Below, piece after piece: positions 7,354 to 15,975 of a stretch of 64,000 nt of DNA. The position numbers were made by a program, and so were the translations under genes. Within the stretch, counting starts at the first letter, position 1. The number at the start of each line of letters is the position of its first letter. The notes under the pieces are model-generated. The model was not told the origin of the DNA. It did no database searches and worked only from the letters and a program-made list of their open reading frames with translations. Where the stretch lies: positions 1,886,883-1,950,882 of the forward strand of contig NZ_HG005139.1 of NCBI RefSeq assembly GCF_000455265.1. The letters are read 5' to 3'. Source of the stretch: Paenibacillus antibioticophila (GTDB lineage: Bacteria; Bacillota; Bacilli; Paenibacillales; Paenibacillaceae).

Positions 7354-8709
7354 TTGGCTAAAACCATCCCAAAGTCCGGTGCGCTGACTCCGGCGAAAGT
7401 ATTATCTTACGGCTTCGGCATCATCATTATTCTGGGCACCTTCTTGCTGTCGCTCGGCCCCGCGTCTGCTGACGGCAAGCCGATGGGCTTGATCGATGCC
7501 CTGTTTATGGCTACCTCCGCGACCTGTGTCACAGGTCTTGCTGTCGTGGACACCGGCACTCATTTTTCCCTCTTCGGCCAGGTTGTACTGCTGCTCCTGG
7601 TCCAAATCGGCGGACTGGGCTTCATGGTCATCGGTACTTTGATCGCGCTCGCCTTCAACCGCCGCATCTCGCTCCGGGACCGGCTGGTGCTCCAGGAGGC
7701 AATGAACCATAACTCAATGGAGAATCTCATGACCCTGCTTCGCCGGGTGATTCAGTATTCGCTTGTTATCGAGGTCATCGGAGCCCTTCTGCTCGCTGCT
7801 CGCTGGGCGGTCGATATGCCGCTTGGACAGGCTCTCTATTTCGGGTTGTTCCACAGCATTTCTATCTTTAATAATGCGGGCTTCGATCTGTTCGGCTCAG
7901 TCCACGGAAAATTCAGCGGCCTGGCTGAATATGCAGGCGATCCCTATGTCAATATCGTTGTCATGGTGCTGATCTTTCTCGGCGGGATTGGCTTTATTGT
8001 GATTTCAGACCTGCTGCACTATCGCCATACCCGAAAGCTGACCTTGCACTCCAAGGTCGTCCTTAGTATGTCCGGCATCCTGGTTGTTGCAGGCGCCTTG
8101 CTGATCCTGTTGCTGGAAATGAAAAATCCGGCTACACTGCAATCCGAAACCTTCGGCGACAAGCTGATGAGCTCGTTCTTCCATTCCATCAGCTCCAGAT
8201 CCGGAGGGGTCACAACTCTGAGCGTTGCGGAAATGGAGCATTCAACCCAATTCTTGCTGATTATCTTAATGTTTATCGGCGCAGCGCCCGGATCAACCGG
8301 AGGCGGGATCAAGGTTACGGTTTTCGCAGTGCTGCTCGGGGCCATGTACGCTATGCTGCGCGGGCGTGAGGATATTGTATTTTTCCGGAGAAGACTGTCC
8401 AAGGAATCCATCATGCGGGCCATTACCCAGACCTGGCTGGCCTTGATCCTTGTTGTCTTAACGGGAATGGTCCTCTCTACGCTGGAGGATCGCGAATTCT
8501 TGCCGCTGCTGTTCGAGACGACGTCAGCCTTCGCGACCGCCGGAATGAGTCTGGACTTGACCCCGCGTCTAACGGATATCAGCAAGGTGATCCTTTGCAT
8601 CGTTATGTTTCTGGGCCGTATCGGACCTGTTACACTGGCATATGCGATCACGCCAAAATCCGAAAAGGAGCTGTACAGGTATCCGGAGGGGAAAATAACC
8701 ATCGGTTAA
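7354..8709 (+). CDS. Ktr/Trk-type potassium uptake channel subunit (KtrB/KtrD)
   Basis: The 451-residue membrane protein starts at TTG 7354 behind TGAGGTGA. Four M1-P-M2 repeats carry the degenerate selectivity-filter segments of the SKT family: TCVTGLAVVD (about 52-61), NNAGFDLFG (about 174), SRSGGVTTL (about 284) and ATAGMSLDL (about 395). A glycine-rich intramembrane gate segment (GAAPGSTGGGIKVT) lies near residue 310. Family members import K+ with Na+ dependence together with a cytosolic RCK subunit (KtrA/KtrC), and none is encoded nearby, as for B. subtilis KtrD. No c-di-AMP riboswitch is visible in the 130-bp leader. Confidence 0.9.
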   Translation: MAKTIPKSGALTPAKVLSYGFGIIIILGTFLLSLGPASADGKPMGLIDALFMATSATCVTGLAVVDTGTHFSLFGQVVLLLLVQIGGLGFMVIGTLIALAFNRRISLRDRLVLQEAMNHNSMENLMTLLRRVIQYSLVIEVIGALLLAARWAVDMPLGQALYFGLFHSISIFNNAGFDLFGSVHGKFSGLAEYAGDPYVNIVVMVLIFLGGIGFIVISDLLHYRHTRKLTLHSKVVLSMSGILVVAGALLILLLEMKNPATLQSETFGDKLMSSFFHSISSRSGGVTTLSVAEMEHSTQFLLIILMFIGAAPGSTGGGIKVTVFAVLLGAMYAMLRGREDIVFFRRRLSKESIMRAITQTWLALILVVLTGMVLSTLEDREFLPLLFETTSAFATAGMSLDLTPRLTDISKVILCIVMFLGRIGPVTLAYAITPKSEKELYRYPEGKITIG

Positions 8710-8779
8710 TTGGAACAAGCTTCTGAATCGTAGTATGATAGTAAAAAACTATTCCATTAGTTGTGGAGGAGACGAACCC

Positions 8780-10012
8780 ATGTCCAATTTTCAAGACAAG
8801 CTGCAAAAATACGCCGATCTGGCAGTCCGAATCGGTGTAAATGTCCAACCCGGTCAAAATCTGATCGTGGTTGCAACAGTTGATTCAGCCGAGCTGGTGC
8901 GCCTGATCGTGAAGCAAGCATATGAAGCCGGAGCAAGATTCGTTAAGGTGAACTGGACGGATGATACCGTAACGCGTCTCCGTTATGAGAAGGCTGCTGA
9001 TGAGTCTTTCCTTGATGATCCGAAATGGTACGCAGGCGAAATGCTTGAATATGTTGAGAATGGCGCTGCCGTACTTCATGTCATCTCTTCCGACCCGGAT
9101 TTGTTGACAGGTATTGATCCGCAGCGGATTACGAATCACCAGAAGACCTACGGCAAGGCGATGAGCAAATACCGCGAGCTGCAAATGGCGGACAAATTCA
9201 GCTGGTCCATCGTGGCAGTACCTTCCAAGAGCTGGGCAGCCAAGGTGTTCCCTGAGCTTCCGGAGAATGAGCAAGTCAACGCCCTGTGGGAAGCGATCTT
9301 CAAGACCGTGCGTATCGATCAGCCTGATCCGGTTGCCGCCTGGAAAGAGCATATCGCCAACCTCACGCAAAAATCAGAGTATCTCAATAGCAAAAAGTAT
9401 AAGAAGCTTCATTACATAGCTCCGGGTACGGATCTTACGATCGAGCTTCCAAAAGGACATCTGTGGGTTGCTGCCGAAAGCTTGAACGCACAAGGCAACA
9501 CCTTCCTGGCCAATCTTCCGACCGAGGAAGTGTTCACCGCTCCGCTGAAGACCGGTGTGAACGGAACTGTGTCCAGCACGAAGCCGCTTAGCTATAACGG
9601 CAATATTATCGACGAGTTCCAGCTGACCTTCAAGGACGGACGGATTGTTGACTATTCCGCCAAGGTAGGAGAAGCAACGCTGAAGCAGCTGGTTGAACTG
9701 GATGAAGGCTCCCATTATCTTGGCGAGGTTGCCCTGGTTCCTCATGGTTCGCCAATTTCCCAATCGGGCATTTTGTTCTATAATACCTTGTTTGATGAAA
9801 ATGCCTCGAACCATCTGGCGATCGGAAATGCTTATGCCTTCAACCTGGAAGGCGGCAAATCGATGACCCGCGAGGAATTGAACGAGCATGGCCTGAACGC
9901 AAGCTTCGCGCATGAGGACTTTATGGTCGGCTCCGCGGAAATGGACATCTACGGCGTCACTGCTGACGGAACGGAAGAGCCTGTATTTGCTAAGGGAAAT
10001 TGGGCGTTCTAA
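8780..10012 (+). CDS. M29-family metalloaminopeptidase (AmpS-like)
   Basis: This is a 410-residue cytosolic protein. ATG 8780 follows GTGGAGGAGACG; the longer frame from 8735 has no site. M29 co-catalytic metal ligands can be recognised: Glu in NLPTEEVFTAP (about 252), Glu in LGEVALVPHGSP (about 317), His in SNHLAIGNAYAF (about 346), and His and Asp in NASFAHEDFMVGS (about 379 and 381). The family removes N-terminal residues from peptides using Zn or Co. It begins 70 bp after the Ktr gene and ends in its own terminator. Confidence 0.92.
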   Translation: MSNFQDKLQKYADLAVRIGVNVQPGQNLIVVATVDSAELVRLIVKQAYEAGARFVKVNWTDDTVTRLRYEKAADESFLDDPKWYAGEMLEYVENGAAVLHVISSDPDLLTGIDPQRITNHQKTYGKAMSKYRELQMADKFSWSIVAVPSKSWAAKVFPELPENEQVNALWEAIFKTVRIDQPDPVAAWKEHIANLTQKSEYLNSKKYKKLHYIAPGTDLTIELPKGHLWVAAESLNAQGNTFLANLPTEEVFTAPLKTGVNGTVSSTKPLSYNGNIIDEFQLTFKDGRIVDYSAKVGEATLKQLVELDEGSHYLGEVALVPHGSPISQSGILFYNTLFDENASNHLAIGNAYAFNLEGGKSMTREELNEHGLNASFAHEDFMVGSAEMDIYGVTADGTEEPVFAKGNWAF

Positions 10013-10049
10013 TTGTACGCCAGGCTCAATCCACATGCTTTAAACCTCC

Positions 10050-10081
10050 ATCACCCTGCTGGAATTATCCGGCAGGGTGAT
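10050..10081 (+). terminator. Intrinsic terminator of the M29 aminopeptidase gene
   Basis: ATCACCCTGC and GCAGGGTGAT form a 10-bp stem extended inward by GG/CC around AATTAT. Only a short T-run follows. Confidence 0.78.
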
Positions 10082-10128
10082 TTGCTGCGTGCGTGAACGG
10101 GTAACATGTCTGCAAAGGAGGAATGAGC

Positions 10129-10710
10129 ATGACTCATCTTAGCGATTCACAATTGCGCACGCTGGAGCATGCCCTGCTGGAGGAGCAGCGGGAGCTAGAA
10201 CATCATTTTGATAGCTCCGGCGAAGACTCCCTAACCGATTCGACCGGCGAGCTCTCTGCTTATGACAACCATCCTGCCGATGCGGGCACCGAACTATTTG
10301 AACGCAGCCGGGATCTGGCCCTTGCTGATAATCTGAAGCAGCGAATGAGCGAAATCGGAGAAGCATTAGGCCGAATCCGTAAAGGCACATATGGAAACTG
10401 CGTCGTCTGCGGTCAAACAATTCCCTATGAACGATTAACTGTCATGCCATATACCGAATTTTGCACAGAGCACGCCCAAAAGGAAGCTGAGGTACAAGGT
10501 CTCATATCACGCATTGTGGAGGAAGACCTCATTACTCCCCCGCCCGCCCGTCCGGATGAGATCGGCTGGCAGCATAGCGGACGATTTGATGATGCAGGCG
10601 CTTGGCGTACGGTGGAGCGCTTCGGCAATTCCGATTCACCTGCCATGGCGGCACGCCGTAACGCTGGAAATTATGAATCAATGCTGCCGGACGAAGAAGA
10701 TCCGTCCTGA
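10129..10710 (+). CDS. TraR/DksA-type zinc-finger protein (YteA-like)
   Basis: The protein has about 193 residues. ATG 10129 lies 7 bases after AAAGGAGG; the ATG at 10123 is too close. The N-terminal coiled-coil (residues about 5-75) is followed by the finger CVVCGQTIPYERLTVMPYTEFCTEH. Its four ligands would be C-x2-C and C-x2-H, with His replacing the last Cys of the classical DksA finger. YteA proteins of Bacillales are DksA-like and of uncertain role. It ends against a bidirectional terminator shared with the convergent CNNM gene. Confidence 0.88.
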   Translation: MTHLSDSQLRTLEHALLEEQRELEHHFDSSGEDSLTDSTGELSAYDNHPADAGTELFERSRDLALADNLKQRMSEIGEALGRIRKGTYGNCVVCGQTIPYERLTVMPYTEFCTEHAQKEAEVQGLISRIVEEDLITPPPARPDEIGWQHSGRFDDAGAWRTVERFGNSDSPAMAARRNAGNYESMLPDEEDPS

Positions 10711-10731
10711 TAATTAATGGCATGAACAAGA

Positions 10732-10772
10732 AAGGCTGCTTCGTTCCGCAATTCTGCGGACAAAGCAGCCTT
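10732..10772. terminator. Bidirectional terminator between yteA-like and CNNM genes
   Basis: AAGGCTGCTT and AAGCAGCCTT pair, with an inner CCGCA/TGCGG stem around ATTC. The convergent gene ends are 22 bp and 9 bp away. Confidence 0.85.
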
Positions 10773-10780
10773 CTATTTTC

Positions 10781-12142
10781 TTAGGCGCCAGCTTCCTCAA
10801 TCGGTACGAATTGCCGTTTGAGCAGCTTGACGCGTGAGATTCGTTTATGATCAATTTCTTCTACACTGAACAGATGTCCTTCGGATTCCACGGATTGGCC
10901 GACAGTTGGAGGTAATACCTCGATTCGCGAATATAGCCAGCCGCCAATGGTATCGTAATCCTCACAATCCAGCTCGAAGCCGAAACGGTCATTGACCGAT
11001 TCGATTAGCATCAGCCCGTCAATAGAAAATTCATCCTCGCTCACCTGCTCGATGCCAGGACGCTCTTCATCAAATTCATCCTGAATCTCTCCTACGATCT
11101 CTTCGACGATGTCCTCCAGGGTCACCATTCCCGAGGTGCCGCCATATTCATCGATCAGGATGGCAATCTGCGTCTTTCCACGCTGCATTCGCTTCATCAG
11201 TTCACTGATTTGAGTCGATTCTGGCACCGCCATGATCGGTCTGACCAGGTCACGGTAATCCTGTGTGCTCGAGCGGATCAGATCCTTGATATGAATGAAT
11301 CCGATAATATGATCCTTATCAACATCACACACGGGATATCTCGTGCGTGTCCCGTCCAGAGCAATCGTCAGGTTTTCTTCCAGTGAATTTTGCGTATAAA
11401 GACATATCATTTCCGTGCGGGGAATCATGATTTCTCTTGCGGTGGTAACTCTGAATTCAAAGATGTTGTCGACCAGTGACATTTCGGTACTGTCAATTAG
11501 TCCGCTCTCCGAGCTTTCCTTCATCATCACCCGGATTTCTTCCTCAGTATGCAGATGATTCTGTCCTTCCTGCGGTGTGATGCCTACCAACCGAAGCAGC
11601 CCGGAAGACAAGCGGTTCAATAGCCAAACGACGGGATACATGATCCGGTAAAATACAAGCATCGGTCTCGCCCACAACAAGGTTATTTTCTCGTATTTTC
11701 GGACGGCCAAAGACTTTGGAGCTAATTCTCCAAGCACGATATGTAGAACTGCGATCAAGATAAAGGATATAGCGAGTGAAGTTACATGGGCAGCACGGTC
11801 AGTCAATCCGGCAGCCTCAAACACCGGGTCCAGCAGCCCCGCTACTAATGGCTCTCCGAGCCATCCCAAACCAAGTGAGCAAAGCGTAATTCCCAGCTGA
11901 CAGGCAGATAAGTATCCGTCCAGATGTTGAAGCAGATTTTTAGCAATGACGGCACTTTTGCGTCCTTCTTCGATTAAGGCATCCATTCGGCTGCTTCTGA
12001 TCTTGACGATGGCGAACTCCGCAGAGACAAAGAAACCATTCAGCAGCACCAATAGCAGCATTAATCCTAATGAAAAAAGACTCGGTAAAGGGTCAGTCAA
12101 TTTGTTTCCTATTCCCGCCGTAAATTCGGAGAATAGGAGCAC
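10781..12142 (-). CDS. CNNM/CorC-family membrane protein with CBS pair (HlyC/CorC)
   Basis: The protein has up to 453 residues. An N-terminal CNNM transmembrane domain with about four helices (LLLVLLNGFFVSAEFAIVKIRSSR onward, to about residue 200) precedes two CBS domains (REIMIPRTEMICLY and VRPIMAVPESTQI, about 230-350) and a C-terminal CorC_HlyC domain (about 365-445). Members act in Mg2+ or Co2+ homeostasis; 'hemolysin' is a historical label. The start is uncertain: GTG 12142 overlaps its own AAGGAGG, while TTG 12100 has AGGA 6 bases upstream and may be the real start. Monocistronic. Confidence 0.88.
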   Translation of the reverse strand: MLLFSEFTAGIGNKLTDPLPSLFSLGLMLLLVLLNGFFVSAEFAIVKIRSSRMDALIEEGRKSAVIAKNLLQHLDGYLSACQLGITLCSLGLGWLGEPLVAGLLDPVFEAAGLTDRAAHVTSLAISFILIAVLHIVLGELAPKSLAVRKYEKITLLWARPMLVFYRIMYPVVWLLNRLSSGLLRLVGITPQEGQNHLHTEEEIRVMMKESSESGLIDSTEMSLVDNIFEFRVTTAREIMIPRTEMICLYTQNSLEENLTIALDGTRTRYPVCDVDKDHIIGFIHIKDLIRSSTQDYRDLVRPIMAVPESTQISELMKRMQRGKTQIAILIDEYGGTSGMVTLEDIVEEIVGEIQDEFDEERPGIEQVSEDEFSIDGLMLIESVNDRFGFELDCEDYDTIGGWLYSRIEVLPPTVGQSVESEGHLFSVEEIDHKRISRVKLLKRQFVPIEEAGA

Positions 12143-12298
12143 CTCCTTCGCGGTATAGAGTGAACAGCACAGGCTCAGCTCCGTAATATGAATATTTATA
12201 ATTAATTATATTATTATACACTACACAGTCAAACTTTGGTCTATGACAGATAGCCAGGCTTTCGGTCAAAAATAATCCGTTCGGAGGGCGAGTTAGAT

Positions 12299-12344
12299 GG
12301 GGCAACGTGTGAAGTGTGCCTAAGCACCCTTCACACGTTGCCCC
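12299..12344. repeat. Family-1 repeat, 46-bp minimal copy (copy A)
   Basis: Left arm GGGGCAACGTGTGAAGTGTG (12299-12318) and right arm 12325-12344 are reverse complements with one mismatch around a 6-base loop. Both arms correspond to the outer (GGCAACG) end of the larger repeats at 21086, 22001, 45889 and 48063; the inner GGCATAAG end is absent. The 9 bases before it (AGTTAGATG) also precede the copy at 21086. It looks like a composite element collapsed to its two outer ends. It could act as a terminator for nearby genes but lacks a T-run. Confidence 0.85.
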
Positions 12345-12406
12345 AGGCATGCAAAATCAATCTTTAAACGGTTTTATCCTATACTGCCGAGCTCTCGCCG
12401 TCTATC

Positions 12407-12859
12407 CTATCTTGTCGTAGGTATGTTGCCGATGGTTCCAGGATATTGATAGACAAGCGGCTGGTCAAAGGTCGCATAATTCAGATTCACCATCAACAGA
12501 ATAGTCCGTACGCCGGTTGTAGGATCGCTAATAATAATATGGTCTCTACCTGCCGCTTCAAGCACGCCCTTGAATATTTTTGCATTCCATTCCGAATTGT
12601 TCTCGTAGGTCATATAAAATGTACCGACTTTGCCCAAATTCAGCCTTAAAATATTCTCGATGTACGATTGTTCATAGGCGGGAATTTGTACCGGTACTAC
12701 GGTTCCAGAAGTCGTCATTGGACTACCGCTTGGCACTTTAGGCGGCATGGTCTGGGTCTGCTGGGCGGCATAAGGCATGGTTCCGCTCATCATCGGATAG
12801 GGACGGAATCCCGTACCTCCTTGTCCGAATGCCCCTTGCTGATACGTTGAATTGAACAT
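12407..12859 (-). CDS. gerQ: Spore coat protein GerQ
   Basis: This is a 150-residue protein. The N-terminal third is low in complexity, rich in Gln, Pro and Gly (residues 1-55). The conserved core follows (YIENILRLNLGKVGTFYMTYENN... FKGVLEAAGRDHIIISD, about 66-118). The core and the cwlJ neighbour identify GerQ (YwdL), which in B. subtilis is cross-linked by transglutaminase and is needed to localise CwlJ in the coat. GGAGG lies 9 bases before the ATG. It follows cwlJ by 31 bp on the same strand; a sporulation promoter upstream of cwlJ is expected but I could not place it. Confidence 0.93.
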   Translation of the reverse strand: MFNSTYQQGAFGQGGTGFRPYPMMSGTMPYAAQQTQTMPPKVPSGSPMTTSGTVVPVQIPAYEQSYIENILRLNLGKVGTFYMTYENNSEWNAKIFKGVLEAAGRDHIIISDPTTGVRTILLMVNLNYATFDQPLVYQYPGTIGNIPTTR

Positions 12860-12890
12860 GTGGATAAATCCTCCTTCTATTTACTTGAAG

Positions 12891-13313
12891 TTAGTAGACC
12901 TGCGGACAATCCTCCGCAGTAGGAGCGAAGAAGCAGTGGGCTTTAAAGCGTCCGGTGTTTTGCTGATTGTACCATGTAGACGGGCAGTCTCCTGCCGGTC
13001 TGAAGAACCATAAGGCATTGGAAGCGGGGCGGATCTTTTCTCCGTTAATAACTCTTCTGGCCAGATCGATGTCGCGCTCCCTAGCGCCTTGATAAAAGTA
13101 TCCCTTCTGAGTGGCTTCGAATCCGCCCGGAGATTGGAAGACCATGTCTCTCATGCTACGGATGTCCCGGAAATCCAGGCAATTGCCCAGGATCCGGTTT
13201 ACGCCGACATTACCTACCATCAGCATGCCTTCCAGCCCTTCTCCTTCCGCCTCGGCCCGGATCAATCTGGCTAACAGCTTAACATCTTCTGAGTTCGTTT
13301 GAATTACAGCCAA
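12891..13313 (-). CDS. cwlJ: Spore cortex-lytic enzyme CwlJ
   Basis: The 140-residue SleB/CwlJ hydrolase (PF07486) starts at TTG 13313 behind AAGGAGGGAA. Family features are LARLIRAEAEGEG with the presumed catalytic Glu near residue 19-23, VGNVGVNRI, and the FRPAGDCPSTWYNQ...GRFKAHCFFAP C-terminus. There is no signal peptide, as usual for CwlJ, which is made in the mother cell and held in the coat by GerQ. During germination it degrades cortex peptidoglycan in response to Ca-dipicolinate. It heads the cwlJ-gerQ pair. Confidence 0.93.
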   Translation of the reverse strand: MAVIQTNSEDVKLLARLIRAEAEGEGLEGMLMVGNVGVNRILGNCLDFRDIRSMRDMVFQSPGGFEATQKGYFYQGARERDIDLARRVINGEKIRPASNALWFFRPAGDCPSTWYNQQNTGRFKAHCFFAPTAEDCPQVY

Positions 13314-13588
13314 GTTTCTATTCCCTCCTTCCCTTCTTCTCCAGTGATGTATTTTATGTGCGATAGCCCAAGGAGGTGCAACCCAAGAAAGTTATTTAGG
13401 GCTTGTCAAGGGGTAATCATTAAATAGGTCGTGAATGCGATTGCAATTTTGAATATTTAGTGTCTATTTCTATGGACGCGCTTACATGAATAGCATATAC
13501 TAAGATTGTTAAAGCTTGGTGTCCCTTTGCGTTCTATGCCATGTGCACGATCCAATTTGTTTTCAATAACCTTTTAGGAGGTTCTCAC

Positions 13589-14914
13589 ATGAAAATCGCA
13601 ATTATTGGCGGCGGTCTGGCCGGGTTGACTGCAGCGGCATACTTATCCAAAAACCCGGAGACGGAAGGAACCGTATTTGAACGAAGTCCGCAGCTTGGCG
13701 GACGGGCCTTTACTTATGAGAAATCCGGATTCACCTTGAACTTTGGCGCTCACGCTGTGTATGGGTTCGACAGACACACCTTGCAAATGATGGGACAGGA
13801 GCTTCAGCTTCGATTTGACAGCAAGCAGGTTGACAAGCGGAAGGTTGTCTATGCCAAGAATGGCGTGCTCACCCCTGCCCCGCTTGATTTCGTGAACATT
13901 ATGAAGACCGATGTGCTTACGGTAAAAGAAAAACTGAGATTTGTTGCCGAGGTTGCGGCGGTAATCGGAAATGTGCATCATCTGAAAAACTATGCCACAC
14001 TCGGAGAATATCTCGATCAGGCACATTCCTCGGAAGATGTGAAGGAACTATGGGAGCATCTCGTCTGCTCCAACTTCTTCATTACTCCGGAGGATGCCCG
14101 CCAGGTTTCCGGCGAGGTCATCGCAGAATATTACCATAATTTATTTCTCTCCAATCGGCCGGTCAATTACATTATTGGCAGCTGGTCCACCATTACAAAT
14201 CAATTGGCCGACAAGATCCGCAATAATCGCAGATGGGACATTGCGGTGAAGGAAGCTGTCGAAGCTATCGATTATGTAGATGGACAGTTCAGATTAAAGA
14301 CCAAAACTCGGGAAGAGCTGATCTTTGATCAAGTTATTTTGGCAATGCCTATTCAACAAGCGGGGAAGCTGCTGGACTCTACGCCGTGGGCGGATAAGCT
14401 TGCCGCCTATAATGCTAACAGCTGCACAGAGGTTCTCGTATATGACGTCGGCTTCAATCATGTCGTGGCCCGCCCCTTCCACTATATTAGCGATATGGAT
14501 CATAAAGTCTTTATCAGTGATGTATCGGCTACCGATCACACGGTGGCTCCAGCCGGGGGCCAACTGCTGCAGGGCATCGCTTATTTGAATGATACCTTTG
14601 AGGACGAAGAGCAAAAGAAGCGCTATCTGGATGAAAGACTGCAGCAGATGGAGGCGTTGTTCGATACGCATTACCCGGGCTGGCGGGAACACGCTGAAGT
14701 GAAGAGAGTATCGAAGAAGGCCATGGTATCCAGCATTAAGAACATTCATTCCAATCAACTCCTTCCTGTACAGCTTCCCGGTACGCCTCTCTTCTTCTGC
14801 GGTGACGGCTGTGAAGGCAAGGGCGAGTTGGCCGAACGCTCCTTCTCAAGCGGGCGAGCGGCTGCGCAGCAGATCCTCGCCGAGAGATTACAGCTGCATG
14901 CGGTTGCTCAATAG
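13589..14914 (+). CDS. FAD-dependent amine-oxidase/phytoene-desaturase-like oxidoreductase
   Basis: The protein has about 441 residues from ATG 13589, which is preceded by TAGGAGG. The N-terminal FAD loop IGGGLAGLTAAAYL is followed by an Arg-containing RAF segment (QLGGRAFTYEKSG). The C-terminal FAD-binding end reads PLFFCGDGCEGKGELAERSFSSGRAAA. The protein belongs to the NAD(P)-binding-8/amino-oxidase superfamily (protoporphyrinogen oxidase and carotenoid desaturase relatives). No carotenoid or haem genes are adjacent, so the substrate is not assigned. It is alone, with a terminator after it. Confidence 0.82.
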   Translation: MKIAIIGGGLAGLTAAAYLSKNPETEGTVFERSPQLGGRAFTYEKSGFTLNFGAHAVYGFDRHTLQMMGQELQLRFDSKQVDKRKVVYAKNGVLTPAPLDFVNIMKTDVLTVKEKLRFVAEVAAVIGNVHHLKNYATLGEYLDQAHSSEDVKELWEHLVCSNFFITPEDARQVSGEVIAEYYHNLFLSNRPVNYIIGSWSTITNQLADKIRNNRRWDIAVKEAVEAIDYVDGQFRLKTKTREELIFDQVILAMPIQQAGKLLDSTPWADKLAAYNANSCTEVLVYDVGFNHVVARPFHYISDMDHKVFISDVSATDHTVAPAGGQLLQGIAYLNDTFEDEEQKKRYLDERLQQMEALFDTHYPGWREHAEVKRVSKKAMVSSIKNIHSNQLLPVQLPGTPLFFCGDGCEGKGELAERSFSSGRAAAQQILAERLQLHAVAQ

Positions 14915-14932
14915 AAAATGAATGCACACAAA

Positions 14933-14959
14933 AAGAGCTGTTCCCTCGGAACAGCTCTT
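14933..14959. terminator. Bidirectional terminator
   Basis: AAGAGCTGTTCC and GGAACAGCTCTT form a perfect 12-bp stem with a CTC loop between convergent genes. It is flanked by A-runs on the left and a T-rich stretch on the right. Confidence 0.93.
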
Positions 14960-14976
14960 GATTTTATCCTTAATAG

Positions 14977-15387
14977 TTAGTAATGCCTGTACTCCTGCAT
15001 TCCAGTAGTCCGATAAGCCCTTCTCATTCGCTCAAATCCTAGGTATCGCGTTCCCTGGAACGTCAGCTTGCCCTCATCTCCCTCCGAGCACTGCCCGTAT
15101 TCGTCTCCGCTCACAATGAACTCCAGCCGGTCTCCGCTCTCCACTTCAAAGGTTATAAAGTATTTAGAATCCGTGCGATTCACCGACAGATCAGGATCGT
15201 GGCGATGCGACACCTCTGTACGCTTGCCTACAATGAGGGAATGGACACTGAGCATAGGCTTCCGGCTATTGGATACATGACGATGAATGCCGCTGACTGT
15301 AGTAATAGCAAGAATCCCGATCAAGACGACGATGAAGATTGGAAAAGCAGAGTTCATTATATCGAACATTTCGACCCACGATTGCAT
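14977..15387 (-). CDS. DUF2500-family membrane-anchored protein
   Basis: The protein has about 136 residues. ATG 15387 is preferred because AAGGAGGGG precedes it. One transmembrane helix (FPIFIVVLIGILAITTVSGI, about 14-33) is followed by an outside or cytosolic beta domain. The signature YFITFEVESGDRLEFIVSGDEYG...EGDEGKLTFQGTRYLGFER marks DUF2500, whose function is unknown. It is monocistronic and ends at the bidirectional terminator. Confidence 0.83.
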   Translation of the reverse strand: MQSWVEMFDIMNSAFPIFIVVLIGILAITTVSGIHRHVSNSRKPMLSVHSLIVGKRTEVSHRHDPDLSVNRTDSKYFITFEVESGDRLEFIVSGDEYGQCSEGDEGKLTFQGTRYLGFERMRRAYRTTGMQEYRHY

Positions 15388-15582
15388 GCTTCCCCTCCTT
15401 ATCACGCAAGCATATAAGTTAAACTACTGAAATTTATGTTCTAGGGGCAACGTAGCTTTTATAGTTCAACTTATAGCGCTTTTCGGTCATCCTCCCTTTT
15501 CATTCTCATATATATGCTCTTAGATCAAAAACTTGTATTCATGTCCCGGCTAAATTATTCAAGTCTTGTCCTGTTTCTTTGT

Positions 15583-15617
15583 AAAAAAATAACCCTCGCC
15601 AGGATGCGCGAAGGTTA
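15583..15617 (-). terminator. Terminator of the 62-residue Cys-rich gene
   Basis: On the minus strand TAACC and GGTTA plus TCGC/GCGA form the stem (15590-15599 with 15608-15617), followed by seven T residues. Confidence 0.82.
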
Positions 15618-15636
15618 CGCTGGGTTCTCGTTCTTT

Positions 15637-15825
15637 TTATGCATAGTATAATTGCAGCAATTCTCTGGTCTCTTCAGCATTCTCTTCCGGCGAAGCACAT
15701 AGTCCTTGCTCTGCCCAACAAGCCCGGCAAGTCTCTTCAGTCGTGCACAGGTGAGCATCCTCGCAAGTGTAGCAGAATTGCAGGTAGTTGCGGGTAACAT
15801 TTTCTGGGTTGACTGTTTTCATCAT
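15637..15825 (-). CDS. Small cysteine-rich protein, 62 residues
   Basis: ATG 15825 follows AGGAGTGAGTC, and a terminator lies 20 bp beyond the stop, so this is a real one-gene transcript. Six Cys occur within residues 18-43 (FCYTCEDAHLC...ETCRACWAEQGLC). The C-x2-C and C-x2-C pairs suggest a small zinc-binding or thiol domain. A second frame overlapping it lacks both the site and the Cys pattern. Function unknown; possibly a conserved Paenibacillaceae orphan. Confidence 0.68.
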   Translation of the reverse strand: MMKTVNPENVTRNYLQFCYTCEDAHLCTTEETCRACWAEQGLCASPEENAEETRELLQLYYA

Positions 15826-15975
15826 GACTCACTCCTAAAGGTTTTGTATGTGATCGAACTTGCATTTCTCTCATTTCTTCTTACAAGTTAAATATATCAA
15901 AAAGTATTTGGAGTGAACGTGATAAATTTCACAAAATGATGAACTTCATGAGAAAAGTCACATTGTATTTTCATT

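Noticed and set aside
8019-8702. 227-codon minus-strand frame opposite the Ktr gene
   Set aside because: Antisense to membrane helices, Ser/Arg-rich translation, no ribosome site.
9374-10036. 220-codon minus-strand frame opposite the M29 aminopeptidase
   Set aside because: Antisense shadow of a well-supported gene.
12299-12344. Simple intrinsic terminator for the CNNM or gerQ genes
   Set aside because: No T-run on either strand, and the arms match the outer ends of four larger repeats, so a repeat element explains it better.
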